A DNA stretch of 38,455 nt from a virus: positions 1 through 38,455 of the IMG/VR virus record IMGVR_UViG_3300037882_002206, one strand, 5' to 3'. The number at the start of each line of letters is the position of its first letter. Within the stretch, counting starts at the first letter, position 1. This document shows positions 11,401 to 19,254 of the stretch, in pieces. Under the pieces are notes generated by a model. The model saw only the letters and a program-made list of their open reading frames with translations, did no database searches and had not been told where the DNA came from. The position numbers and the translations under genes were made by a program.

Positions 11401-13828
11401 TAGGTGTCCGCAATCTACTGCGAAGACGATTAAATCTACGACTCATAGAAATCGGACGTTTAGTTTTTGGGCGTGACGAGATAGGAACAGCATTAAACAT
11501 AGGGTGTGTACTAATACTTGGGCCAGATAGACCAGCATAAGGGTTGGGTAATGCTAGCCTAGGTTGCTGATTAGGCATGGGGTAAGCATACCTAGTCATA
11601 CGAGTGTTTTGGTTAAAACCACTCGGAGGCGGGGGAATAACTGTGCCTCTTGTAGTAGAAGTATAAGCTGGGCCAGCAACAACTAAACTTGTTCCAGGCC
11701 GACCCATATCACTAGTCATCTTTCTATATGATGAGTTGCTATACCAACTATCGGGTGTCCTAGAAGAAGGTTGAGTATATCTAATGTTCCCGTTCTTGAT
11801 TCCTCTGAGTAAATTTTCTTCTTCTCTACGTTGAGCCTTGAGAGCATCAGCAGTTCTTTGAGTAGACCTAATAGCTTTTTCTCTAGTTTTAACTTCTTGT
11901 TCAATAACTTCGTTTTGCTTTTTGGAAACAGATAATTGGTCAGTTAACACATTACTATCACCATAACCCTGAGCCATCTGGCTACCAGTAACATAAGTTT
12001 TTCCCCCCACAGAAAATGGTCTGGGCGGATTAGAGGTAACACCAAGGCTTTTAGCTAAGCGGCGTCCCTGATCTTTAGTGAGCCCCATTTCTTCAATGAA
12101 GCCCTTAGTAAAATCTTGAAAGCTAGAATAAGTTTTGTTTCTAGGAGTACCTTTAGCATATTTGCCTACACGACCCTCATTAAAACGATGTAGGTTTTCG
12201 ACACCAATAGCCTTAACAGCTTTCTTATTTAATACGAACTCACCAGGCATAAGCATAGCTGGCTCTGAATCTTTATTACCAGAACCGCCTACTTCACCAC
12301 CACCAGCAAAAGTTTTAAATCTTCTAAATGCCCCTGTAGCTAACGAACCAAAAGATTTGCCAACAGAATAAGCTGAGAATGCAGCAATTAACGGTAAAAG
12401 AGGAGTTAATTTTTCTACAGCTTGAACAGCAGCAGTAGCTACCTTTAATAGATTATTAGCAAAAGCTACGAACGTTGTGTCAGTAGCAATTGTTTTGAAT
12501 AAGTTCTTGAAAGCCTCATTTAGTTTAGTTAGATTTACAATAAGAGACTGCTGACGTTTCTCAGCGTCTTCATCAATAGAACTACCAGCGTTCTGAGCAA
12601 CCGATAAAGCCTCACGAGCTTTAGCTGTTTGTTGCAGCAAGGTTTGTACTTTGTTTACTTGACGAATACCACCAATCTCTTCTACGATCTGAGCAAAAAG
12701 TTGACTCTGTGGGCTAATTTTACTTAGCTTATCAGCAATATTCAAAATAGCCTGAAATGGCCCCACGAAATCTCCCTGAACATCTCTTAGTTGAATACCA
12801 AGTTGTTCCAAGAAATTAACAGTGCCAGGTCTTTGTAGACGGGCGAAAATTGTACGGAATGATGTAGCAATAGTATCAGCACTTTCACGAGAACTATCGC
12901 GGACAGCAGTGAATAGAGCTAACAACTCTTCCATATTACCGCCAGCACCAGAAAATGAAGCACCAGCTTTACGCACGGCTGTAATATAGTCAGAAGACTC
13001 AGCGGCATACTTAGCTGAGAGAGTATTAATCTGTGAGAGCCGTTTGGAGAATTGTTCAGCGGGGATATTAAACTGCCCCATCATAGCAATTAAACCTTCG
13101 CCAGCTTGCTCAATACTATCGAAAGTAGGAGCTAAAGCCACTTTTGCAAGAGCTTCTAGAGCTAGTCTAGTCTCGTTAGCCTTAAGACCAGCTTGGAGTA
13201 ATGTATCAGCAATACCAGTCAAATCCTTAGAGCTTACACCCAAACTCGTCGATAGGCTCATAATTTGCTTAGAAACAGCCGCAACATCACGAATAGTTTT
13301 GCCCCCAGTAATTTGGGACAATCTAACCATTTGATCTTGGAACTGTGCAGCTTCACTAACAGCTTCATCGAAAGCTCGACTGATAGCAATTAGAGGGCGA
13401 GCAGCCAACATAAAAGCTCCGAACCGCTTAGCAGATAGAGCAATCCTATCACCAAGCAACTCGAAGCGATTAGAAAAAACTTGAATATGTTTAGAACTAG
13501 AACTAGTAGATTTAGCACTAGAGTTGAATTGTTTTAAGGCAGCAACACCCATATGGGCATTAATAGCAAAGGTAGCAAAAATATTAGATAGTTTTTGTAC
13601 AGCCTGTCCTAAATTCTGACTTTGGGCCGCAGCGTTAGCAGCAGCCTTACTATAGACATTTAGCCTAGCAGTAAGCCCGTTGATAGCTTGGCTGGCACTA
13701 CGACTGATTTTAACATCAATCGTAACATTGGCGGCTCTAAGTTGTCTTTGCAAAGATTTGGCGAGGGCGGCACCACCTTGTACGGCACCGACCTTAGCCG
13801 AAATATTGACTTGCAAATTACGAGGCAT
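8459..13828 (-). CDS. Tail tape measure protein (1789 aa)
   Basis: This is the longest complete gene of the window. Residues ~180-430 carry the phage minor tail / TP901 tape-measure core (QFQDQMVRLSQITGG..., SADTIATSFRTIFARLQRPG). Hydrophobic and alanine-rich helices follow, for example around LLPLIAAFSAYSVG near residue 480. Two copies of a motif common in tape measures are present: EPAMLMPGEFVLNKKAV near 524 and DSVLAALTPGEMVINKR near 1556. The protein sets tail length inside the tube and takes part in DNA ejection. By the usual rule of about 0.15 nm per residue (lambda gpH), it predicts a tail of roughly 270 nm. It starts 3 nt after the stop of the upstream gene, behind GATGAG. No peptidase or lysozyme domain was recognised inside it. 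Confidence 0.95.
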   Translation of the reverse strand: MPRNLQVNISAKVGAVQGGAALAKSLQRQLRAANVTIDVKISRSASQAINGLTARLNVYSKAAANAAAQSQNLGQAVQKLSNIFATFAINAHMGVAALKQFNSSAKSTSSSSKHIQVFSNRFELLGDRIALSAKRFGAFMLAARPLIAISRAFDEAVSEAAQFQDQMVRLSQITGGKTIRDVAAVSKQIMSLSTSLGVSSKDLTGIADTLLQAGLKANETRLALEALAKVALAPTFDSIEQAGEGLIAMMGQFNIPAEQFSKRLSQINTLSAKYAAESSDYITAVRKAGASFSGAGGNMEELLALFTAVRDSSRESADTIATSFRTIFARLQRPGTVNFLEQLGIQLRDVQGDFVGPFQAILNIADKLSKISPQSQLFAQIVEEIGGIRQVNKVQTLLQQTAKAREALSVAQNAGSSIDEDAEKRQQSLIVNLTKLNEAFKNLFKTIATDTTFVAFANNLLKVATAAVQAVEKLTPLLPLIAAFSAYSVGKSFGSLATGAFRRFKTFAGGGEVGGSGNKDSEPAMLMPGEFVLNKKAVKAIGVENLHRFNEGRVGKYAKGTPRNKTYSSFQDFTKGFIEEMGLTKDQGRRLAKSLGVTSNPPRPFSVGGKTYVTGSQMAQGYGDSNVLTDQLSVSKKQNEVIEQEVKTREKAIRSTQRTADALKAQRREEENLLRGIKNGNIRYTQPSSRTPDSWYSNSSYRKMTSDMGRPGTSLVVAGPAYTSTTRGTVIPPPPSGFNQNTRMTRYAYPMPNQQPRLALPNPYAGLSGPSISTHPMFNAVPISSRPKTKRPISMSRRFNRLRSRLRTPIGTLNARGLLSGGNVGGAALLGGIAAASQLDQSNPFSAGFTSALTTGGATLVATGNPYAGLTAAAVGAGLGYSSAKRDNKFKESAEQLRDVFGSSKGVKDLSEPRKAIVDNLMGARITKGDNILSYFGSFFGPENQDYNYKTSLEGKLNKATGARLKELQPDLEIKASEIENKIKELSAKGFTEEQIAKQVDLKNAAFIMGGARATNFDVPLRDIERDGRKITADLIKLNKPLSNLAQKMQEMAEAVDNDIQSFKDLADNLSMAADGMSLIVNSSKVIAGGLGQTNLGGPGTLLSTALNGNASNPAVQNALFNTLGAFGSTGNKLATQLTDTDISEKILSNLLGGKLQGMSDTGNIDTVVNTILGDFQKQFEQSTGRRVDNTVLKIVEAQLDESIANKDTVADFKRKANDPGFTDSLFKDLRPVLEDQKKKMIDSVVQIGNSFESIMDEIDKNIQQRFDMVEKGVAVTTNIDLMKRQFARNDLVDPALLQRSFLSRQGGLLAGAGINANPLDANSIIAGRDALRQQVHAAQKAVEQSGPKEMLSNIKNLKELNTALSHAEKAVSNLTDNMDELNKGPLERLAQIDQEKNARVGFGERLIGGSAVDNLQQLQRIMAAQSVIGRGNFNGLNQRQRQLALGGLNDLSGFRINGKLVDDIKADLIKNTLPGLIPKDLMEEERDLQKQVIDNLGIQAQAIQGNIASLDFNTTALDNNSIQLQNMAQALMNRPAAAGFANGGKLPITTTDSVLAALTPGEMVINKRQTEKFYPLLHKINSGAIDPDDIQFAARGKRLNRKERLQNLGRLPRNERMALRRGLPVKAFDRHFGNGAFGPFRENRQFRQSRIDNFGNIPNGPTRYSRATQRRIARRQRMGLRGYASGGIVQGYAGGGLVENNNINAPWIGQFVSASQSLASAISSIPSEISLVGSYTVHIIHNGLDVLNELQPMVQRMIDDGLRTVNKNYRGMQSQDGEVFRSLDSGLS

Positions 13829-13831
13829 TGT

Positions 13832-14605
13832 TTACTCATCAAGGAACGGACGCTGACCAAATATAATGTTGCCCTTATCATCGAGTAGATTGCCATCGTC
13901 ATCGATCAATTTCCCATCTTCGTTAATTAATTGCCCGTCCTTATTAATGAATTTTCCGTCCTCATTAATAAGTCTGCCCTCACTATCGATTAACATTAAA
14001 TCATCGTTGATAAACCCTTGAGCCTTTAAGAAAAGATTCTCGGGCATATCAGCAAATAAATTAGTATTATCTCTAGTTAGGTTGGCAAAATTTACGGCTG
14101 CGTCAATAGCGTCCTGTTCGCTCTTACGAGCTAAATAGTCGTCTAAATCCTCGAAATAAGGATCACCACTATCATTATACACCGTACACTTACTAACTAA
14201 AAAATCTTGTCTAACCGTTTCTGCCTGTCCTTCGGCGGTATAAATATCCAATTCAAACTTATCAGCTAGAATAGAATAAAGTTTAATTCTTTCCCGACGC
14301 ATATCCAAGGCGATCTTTTTAGCTTCGGAAAGCTTAATTCCACCAGCTAATTTTTTTTCCATCTCAACAAGATTAGCCTGATGTTTCTTTAGCTGTTCCT
14401 CTTTGGTATGAGTCCACAAACCTTGTTCAGTTAGAATAAGGTCCGCCTTTCCTCTGAGGGGGGCATAGCTCTGCAAAGCTTCGTTCATGGCAACATTTAC
14501 CATTTTCTGGGCTTCACGATTAACCTTATGATTAGGTTTAATAACAGCAAGTTCGATTTCATTGCCATCAGCATCTTTAGTTTTAAACGTGAGTTTATTG
14601 CTCAT
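13832..14605 (-). CDS. Tail assembly protein candidate with C-terminal heptad repeats (257 aa)
   Basis: The gene lies directly before the tape measure, the position of tail assembly chaperones in many siphophages. Residues 1-165 are charged and mainly helical (HKVNREAQKMVNVAMNEAL; KKLAGGIKLSEAKKIALDMRR) without a motif I can name. Residues 206-247 form six tandem seven-residue repeats (IDSEGRL, INEDGKF, INKDGQL, INEDGKL, IDDDGNL, LDDKGNI), acidic and glycine-punctuated. Translation starts behind GGAG, 7 nt before the ATG, and the upstream stop abuts (TAAATG). A GGTGTATAAT match lies inside the coding sequence at 14169-14183. The chaperone role is inferred from position only; a structural protein is also possible. 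Confidence 0.75.
   Translation of the reverse strand: MSNKLTFKTKDADGNEIELAVIKPNHKVNREAQKMVNVAMNEALQSYAPLRGKADLILTEQGLWTHTKEEQLKKHQANLVEMEKKLAGGIKLSEAKKIALDMRRERIKLYSILADKFELDIYTAEGQAETVRQDFLVSKCTVYNDSGDPYFEDLDDYLARKSEQDAIDAAVNFANLTRDNTNLFADMPENLFLKAQGFINDDLMLIDSEGRLINEDGKFINKDGQLINEDGKLIDDDGNLLDDKGNIIFGQRPFLDE
13865..13990 (-). repeat. Six tandem 21-nt units encoding acidic heptads
   Basis: The units encode the pattern I-[ND]-x-[DE]-G-x-[LFI] six times without gaps near the C-terminus of the 257-aa protein. Codons differ between copies, so the array is an old, selected protein repeat rather than a fresh slippage product. It may form a short beta-solenoid; a metal-binding role is possible given the acidic loops, but this is not shown. 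Confidence 0.85.
14169..14183 (-). promoter_or_regulatory. Intragenic match to the GGTGTATAAT element (weak candidate)
   Basis: Minus strand GGTGTATAATGATAG inside the 257-aa gene, 355 nt before the tape-measure ATG. It matches the conserved core exactly but is also explained by the codons for T-V-Y-N-D-S. It may be an internal promoter for the tape measure or a chance match. Confidence 0.25.
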
Positions 14606-14869
14606 TTATTTTCTCCAAAATGTCTTTATCCAATTCCACAAACCCTTCCGTTCCAAGTCGGCTAACCGACTAAGTATCGAGTCAAAATCGACCCCATTAA
14701 TATAAACCTTTTTACAAGAGCCCTCACAGAACAACATATCTGATTTATCATCAGCAGTTATACGAAAGTTACTAGTCCAACATCCATTTTCATCGAAACC
14801 AGTGAGTACTTTTAATTTAATGGTTGCATCATTAATTATTTTCATTCCTTCTTCGTTATTCCCGCTCAT
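14606..14869 (-). CDS. Small protein of tail region, unknown function (87 aa)
   Basis: I do not recognise this 87-residue protein. It begins MSGNNEEGMKIINDATIKLK; the middle (GFDENGCWTSNFRITADDK, MLFCEGSCKKVYING) has three cysteines and looks beta-rich, and the end is a basic/aromatic helix (LERKGLWNWIKTFWRK). The ATG at 14869 was kept because GAGG sits 5 nt upstream and overlaps the end of the previous gene. Its stop abuts the next ATG. The tight packing between the tail-tube candidate and the tape measure suggests a tail-assembly function, by inference. Confidence 0.65.
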   Translation of the reverse strand: MSGNNEEGMKIINDATIKLKVLTGFDENGCWTSNFRITADDKSDMLFCEGSCKKVYINGVDFDSILSRLADLERKGLWNWIKTFWRK

Positions 14870-15253
14870 TTATTCCTCATCATTCTTTACATCTATGTGA
14901 ATATTAAACCATCTCTTCGACACATCGTAAAACTCAAACTCTTCTTTAAGTAATTCAATTTGGTCATGTGCATAAGCAAGAATAAATTTACGGGCGTTTT
15001 TCCACTTATGATATTGTCTTTCTTCATCTCTGGTCTTTTTTTCTTTGGAAAAGTGTTTCCATTGATCGCCCCAATTTTCCTCGAAAGTTTCTAAACATTT
15101 AATTGCAGCAGTTAGAATACGCTTGCTAGCAAACTCAAGTAGCTCATCTCTACTTTTTTCTAGATATTCTTGTGAGCTTGTAAACTTGGGTTTTTGTTCA
15201 ATAGGTAATGGATTACCTTCAGGAATACCGTCTAGTTTCTTTTTCTTAGCCAT
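14870..15253 (-). CDS. Small helical protein of tail region (127 aa)
   Basis: The protein starts with a lysine-rich segment (MAKKKKLDGIPEG), continues with charged helices (EYLEKSRDELLEFASKRIL; HDQIELLKEEFEFYD) and ends acidic (VKNDEE). No known motif was recognised. A good ribosome site (GAGGGG) precedes the ATG, and the gene overlaps the stop of the upstream 325-aa gene by 8 nt. Together with its neighbours it fills the slot of tail assembly chaperones. No slippery sequence linking it to a neighbour was found with confidence, so a lambda-like G/GT frameshift is not claimed. Confidence 0.65.
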   Translation of the reverse strand: MAKKKKLDGIPEGNPLPIEQKPKFTSSQEYLEKSRDELLEFASKRILTAAIKCLETFEENWGDQWKHFSKEKKTRDEERQYHKWKNARKFILAYAHDQIELLKEEFEFYDVSKRWFNIHIDVKNDEE

Positions 15254-16223
15254 TGGCCCCTCTCATCTGTTCTTGGGCGACAGCCATTGTTGTTACATTG
15301 ACTGCACGATCCTTTGGAATTTCGTCTAATTTTCTTCTTTTAATCGCGTTTTCTAACGGCGAATTGAGTTCTTCTATCCCCCTACCATCGTCCTCCTCAT
15401 CAATAAAAATAAACGATTCGTTATAACCGCCCTTATTAGTTAAGCTACGTTTTCCCTTTTCCTTCTTATCTAACTTACGCTCTCTATTAAACCAGATCAT
15501 CCAACCATCTAATAAATCATCATCCTCAATAACCCAATTTTCTGGTTTGTCCTCACAATTGAAAATATTGTCATACATCTTGGACCATAAAATTAAACCC
15601 CTTTGGTCTACGCCCCAGTTATATGGCTTTACCTTTAATGCACGAGTCTTAAGAGATACATACATAGTCCGCCAGGGTTCGTTTCTTGCTACAAATCTTA
15701 GTTGTCTTTCTGGGGTAAAAGTCTTATGATAATTTGTAACATAATCATCAATCAAGTCTTCACTAAATGGTTTTACAATCTTGGTCATAAAAAATTCTAG
15801 TTTCGCAGAAGTTGCATATCCGTGACAAGTAAGCGAATCTAATACAGCCCTCTTTGTATCTAATTGAATAATTCGTTCGCGGGTTTCAGCTAGTTCTTCC
15901 CGCAAAGCAGCCAACCTATTTGGCCTAATACGATCCATATAAAGTCTTAGTTTAAGATTATCTATACTGTCTTTGAGTTTTTTTAGTTCAAACTCTAGGT
16001 CGTCATTCCATAATTCACGCCGATAAAGCGTTATTATTTTTTCATCTTCACTCATCATCCCATCTTTAACCGCCTCATCAAAAGCAGTCTGGAAAACAAT
16101 ATCAGCCTGAAATTTAATATTTAATGAAGGTAAATTAAAAAAATGGGGCTGTCCTCTTATTACTAAAGGAACTCGCCCCAAGGAAATTCTATGTATGATC
16201 TGCTCTCGTGTTTCCCAAATCAT
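15246..16223 (-). CDS. Unknown tail-region protein (325 aa)
   Basis: The open frame extends upstream to a TTG at 16286, but I prefer the ATG at 16223 (MIWETREQIIHRISLGR), which reduces overlap with the coiled-coil gene to 35 nt. The protein has a long helical middle (LKKLKDSIDNLKLRLYM; LAALREELAETRERIIQLD) and a charged C-terminus (IKRRKLDEIPKDRAV). An acidic stretch FIDEEDDGRGIEEL lies near residue 280. No enzymatic motif is visible. Large helical proteins between tail tube and tape measure are often assembly chaperones; this is position-based inference. Confidence 0.7.
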   Translation of the reverse strand: MIWETREQIIHRISLGRVPLVIRGQPHFFNLPSLNIKFQADIVFQTAFDEAVKDGMMSEDEKIITLYRRELWNDDLEFELKKLKDSIDNLKLRLYMDRIRPNRLAALREELAETRERIIQLDTKRAVLDSLTCHGYATSAKLEFFMTKIVKPFSEDLIDDYVTNYHKTFTPERQLRFVARNEPWRTMYVSLKTRALKVKPYNWGVDQRGLILWSKMYDNIFNCEDKPENWVIEDDDLLDGWMIWFNRERKLDKKEKGKRSLTNKGGYNESFIFIDEEDDGRGIEELNSPLENAIKRRKLDEIPKDRAVNVTTMAVAQEQMRGANG

Positions 16224-16431
16224 TAGTCTTAAGTTCCAAATTCTCCCTTTCCAATCGAGAGATTTCTTCCTCAAGCCTGCGAACAAGCTTGGTCTTTTCT
16301 TCTAACTGGCTTCTTAAGTTTTCAACCAGTTGGTTATTTTGAGTCTCAACGGCTCTGTGAGCTTCCTGTAGTTTTACGTACAGGTCGCCCACATAAGCCA
16401 TAACTTCATTATAAGTTGGTGTCTTTTCCAC
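16189..16431 (-). CDS. Small coiled-coil protein (80 aa)
   Basis: The protein starts with GTG at 16431; an ATG ten codons later (MAYVGDLYV) is an alternative. From about residue 15 nearly to the end it is a continuous charged coiled coil, for example VENLRSQLEEKTKLVRRLEE and ISRLERENLELK. There is no catalytic motif. It lies 15 nt after the stop of the tail-tube candidate and overlaps the next gene. It may be a small tail-assembly factor or spacer. The weak ribosome site makes the exact start uncertain. Confidence 0.55.
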   Translation of the reverse strand: MEKTPTYNEVMAYVGDLYVKLQEAHRAVETQNNQLVENLRSQLEEKTKLVRRLEEEISRLERENLELKTNDLGNTRADHT

Positions 16432-16446
16432 TCAATCGGCGTGAGC

Positions 16447-17565
16447 TTAACCGCTTACAGCTAAGTAAAGCCCGTTGTTCGCCCCTGTGTTTGGTCTTAG
16501 GTTAGTATTGGGGTCTGCCATATGTAAGAAGTTCAAATCGTTCTGGTTGGTATAAGTATAAGTAACAGTGTCGTTACCACCGTCAGTACCTCCACCACCC
16601 ATCGTCGAACCAGCCAACTTATTCTTAGTGCCAAGATACATTCTTGTACCTTCGCAAGTACAAATACGAATTACTTGGTTTTGCAAGTTAGTACCTTGTG
16701 TACAAATACCAGCAGTACCAAAAATTCCATCTTCCGTGTGCGAAACGTGCGAACCGCTTACAGAGATAATAGTAATTTCAGTAGTAACTTCTACTGGGAA
16801 GTCAACAGTACGGAAGTAAGCATTTCTACGTCCAAGTTCGAGTAAGTTAGTACGACCTAGGTTAGCACTAACATTGATCGATTGTACGTGAGCAGCCCGA
16901 CTTGTAAGAGTACCGTTGGTATCAACGCCAGGAATATTCTTAGGTAGGATAGAGACTTCGATTGTACCAGAAGGAATCCCGTTAGCACCAGTAGTAGCAA
17001 TAGCAGTAGAATACAAGAAATCTTCGCGGGTATTAACGTTACCGCTAGTACTCGAAGCTGTGTCTGTATTATCGAACTGACCAGTAAAGGTTAAACCAGC
17101 ATAGGTAGGAGCCCAGCGTTGGTCGTTGCCTACTAAAGTAATTGTTTCAGTAAAAGGGCCGTCTACATCCAAAGCCCAAGACATTGACGAGCAAAACAAG
17201 CCCGACATAACAACCTGAGACTGGGGTGCACCAGTAGCAGACGACTTTGTTTCATCAAAAATAGCAATAGCCAGCAAACATTTAGCAGTTGAACGACCAG
17301 CTAAAGTAGGGTCGCTAGCGTCTCTAGTAGCAAGAGTATAAAGCGGAGCACGCCCGTCTAAAACTTTGCTAATTGTGACTTCTACGTTAGGAATACCTTC
17401 GATGTTGTCATACACCGAATCTTGACCAATTTGCAGAATTTGCTGTAGTTCAAAAGACGTATTTACATCTACCTGCTGAACGCCTTTAGCAGCAGTCCAA
17501 GTTGTGCTTGTATCGGGGGCAAAGCCGACTTGTTTTGTGGCATATCTAATACGATTATTAGGCAT
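16447..17565 (-). CDS. Major tail (tube) protein candidate (372 aa)
   Basis: The 372-residue protein is beta-rich, low in cysteine, and full of T, G, N and V. The stretch PNVEVTISKVLDGRAPLY and the repeated VTISK / VEVTTEITI patterns recall the two-sheet core of tail-tube proteins. It sits after the connector genes and before the assembly genes and tape measure, exactly where siphophages encode the tube. It has its own leader: a GGTGTATAAT element at 17601-17619 ends 36 nt before the start, with AAGGA further downstream, as expected for a highly expressed virion protein. The family assignment rests on position and composition, not on a diagnostic motif. No sheath gene was found next to it. 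Confidence 0.7.
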   Translation of the reverse strand: MPNNRIRYATKQVGFAPDTSTTWTAAKGVQQVDVNTSFELQQILQIGQDSVYDNIEGIPNVEVTISKVLDGRAPLYTLATRDASDPTLAGRSTAKCLLAIAIFDETKSSATGAPQSQVVMSGLFCSSMSWALDVDGPFTETITLVGNDQRWAPTYAGLTFTGQFDNTDTASSTSGNVNTREDFLYSTAIATTGANGIPSGTIEVSILPKNIPGVDTNGTLTSRAAHVQSINVSANLGRTNLLELGRRNAYFRTVDFPVEVTTEITIISVSGSHVSHTEDGIFGTAGICTQGTNLQNQVIRICTCEGTRMYLGTKNKLAGSTMGGGGTDGGNDTVTYTYTNQNDLNFLHMADPNTNLRPNTGANNGLYLAVSG

Positions 17566-17600
17566 TTAACATCCTTCGGGATGACGTTTTGAGAGTGTTT

Positions 17601-17619
17601 CCTATTGTTATTATACACC
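17601..17619 (-). promoter_or_regulatory. Putative late promoter of the tail-tube gene
   Basis: Minus strand GGTGTATAATAACAATAGG in the 61-nt intergenic gap. The first G lies 54 nt before the ATG at 17565, nearly the same distance as for the elements at 34603 (52 nt) and 37997 (53 nt). It contains a perfect TATAAT. T-rich sequence precedes it, and no -35 TTGACA-like box is seen. Confidence 0.6.
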
Positions 17620-17626
17620 AAACTTT

Positions 17627-18601
17627 TTACAACTCTTGGAAATCTAGATAAATATCAGAAGAAACAATTGCCCCATATAAATTGGTAGCAAATTTTACCT
17701 TATCTTCAACACGCATATTAACAAACTGGGCTTGTTTCCAACGGAAGCCTATCCCTAGCTCACGCACGAGTTGTGGATACATTAGCGGGTTAACTACACG
17801 ATCCCCACTAGGAGTTAGTGGGAAACTTCCTGATTGAGCTATTAAATTAGAATTATATAAGAAAAATCTTAAATCACTCTGATACGAGACAATATCAATT
17901 AAACGATTAGCGTCTGCATCATTTTCAGTAAAAATATGAAAAAGGACTTTATTTTCAATCCATTGACCACCCCCCAATTCATAGGGCGTAAAGCTGCGAA
18001 CAGGGACAATTTCAACACCAATAGCAGGTAATTGAACTTGGCTCACCGAAAGAGGATAATATTCTCCCGATCCAGTTTGGCTCAGACTATTACTTGATCC
18101 AAAAGTATCAAACTGCATTTCCTGATTGACAATAGAATCATATGTATCAATCCAAACATTTTTGAAACTATAGTTCATCTCAACAACAGTACCAGTTGGA
18201 ATACCAGAATTAAATACTATCAGGCCCTCTCTATAATTAATGTAATGGCCGTAAGTAGCGTCAGTTCTAGTCTTTAAGACCCCATTAACATAAACGCCCG
18301 AGATAGAAATAGGTTCAACGGTACCACCACAACCACTCTCCCAAACTAGATTTTTGCGATAAGTACGCCAAACACGCCCCGTAGTAAAACGAGGATCGGT
18401 TACATGACGAAGTCTGTTGGGCGAATTAATATAATAAGAACCTAAACCGCTTTGAACAGTAGTGAAACCGTTAATATTTAAAAATCCCCAGTCTAATAAA
18501 GACTGTAGATTACCATCCAACTCTTCCGATAAAAGGGTAGAGCCGTATTTAATATTCTGGCTATTACGAAATGTATAATATTGCTGGAAGGCAAATGGCA
18601 T
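17627..18601 (-). CDS. Neck or tail structural protein candidate (324 aa)
   Basis: The 324-residue protein begins MPFAFQQYYTFRNSQNIKYG and is beta-rich with many aromatic residues and no cysteine-pair or catalytic motif. A segment reading VYVNGVLKTRTDATYGHYIN then GLIVFNSGIPTGTVVEMNYSF resembles the short beta-hairpin domains of virion proteins. It overlaps the previous stop by one base (TAATG) and is the last gene before the tail-tube promoter. Its place between connector genes and tube suggests a tail terminator, tail completion or neck protein. The exact role cannot be decided from sequence alone. Confidence 0.6.
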   Translation of the reverse strand: MPFAFQQYYTFRNSQNIKYGSTLLSEELDGNLQSLLDWGFLNINGFTTVQSGLGSYYINSPNRLRHVTDPRFTTGRVWRTYRKNLVWESGCGGTVEPISISGVYVNGVLKTRTDATYGHYINYREGLIVFNSGIPTGTVVEMNYSFKNVWIDTYDSIVNQEMQFDTFGSSNSLSQTGSGEYYPLSVSQVQLPAIGVEIVPVRSFTPYELGGGQWIENKVLFHIFTENDADANRLIDIVSYQSDLRFFLYNSNLIAQSGSFPLTPSGDRVVNPLMYPQLVRELGIGFRWKQAQFVNMRVEDKVKFATNLYGAIVSSDIYLDFQEL

Positions 18602-19254
18602 TATAGGGCATCCTGTATTTCTTTATTAATTATACTAGGAACTTTATCCATAATTTTGCCAAATGACCTAGTAATAAAGTTATTGTCTACATGCCCAGAA
18701 AACTGAGGATTAACCCTGTAACTAGATTTTTTCGACCTAACCATAAGGGCCAAACCAGTACGGCTTCTTGGAATACGAGCAAATCTTACCATATAATTAG
18801 CAATAACGTATTTATTCCCAGCAAGAGCTAACCACTCCAACCACGGCACGGTAAATCCATTTTCAGAAACAAATTGGCCAATTGCTCCAGCTTCGATATA
18901 ATCTGGATGAATGGCGTTTAGCTCAAATCCACCAGCTAATCCGCCGTGAGATAAATGAATATTATTATGTTGGACATAAAACTGTTTAGACCATAAATCT
19001 AATAGGGCGTTAATTTTTTCTTCGGGGTTAACCACGCCCAATTCACCCTTTAAACTTCTCGGAGTATCATCACGCAACGATGCGAATTCCTTGCAGTTCT
19101 TGATTTCGTCCAGCAACATTAAGCGAAATGTGTTGTTTATTTTTGGTTCAGCCTCTTTAAAAGCACGGTTCAATTCATCACGAATTATCTTCATAAGCTC
19201 CTTTTCAAAACCTTTAAAGTTGGTCATGTCTAGATTAATAGTAGCATAAGCCAT
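18601..19254 (-). CDS. Head-tail joining / minor tail protein candidate (217 aa)
   Basis: The N-terminal third is helical and charged (NFKGFEKELMKIIRDELNRAFKEAEPKIN), followed by a region with aromatic and glycine residues (IHPDYIEAGAIGQFVSENGF, VPWLEWLALAG) and a basic stretch (RIPRSRTGLALMVRSKKSSYR). An N-terminal helix and basic core are seen in HK97 gp10-like tail-completion proteins, but the match is only general. It is joined to both neighbours by single-base overlaps, so the four genes from 20559 to 17627 are probably co-translated. Function is inferred from context. Confidence 0.55.
   Translation of the reverse strand: MAYATINLDMTNFKGFEKELMKIIRDELNRAFKEAEPKINNTFRLMLLDEIKNCKEFASLRDDTPRSLKGELGVVNPEEKINALLDLWSKQFYVQHNNIHLSHGGLAGGFELNAIHPDYIEAGAIGQFVSENGFTVPWLEWLALAGNKYVIANYMVRFARIPRSRTGLALMVRSKKSSYRVNPQFSGHVDNNFITRSFGKIMDKVPSIINKEIQDAL

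Noticed and set aside
13688-13888. Plus-strand frames antisense to tape measure and capsid genes
   Set aside because: They mirror strong minus-strand genes, lack ribosome sites and have shadow-like composition.
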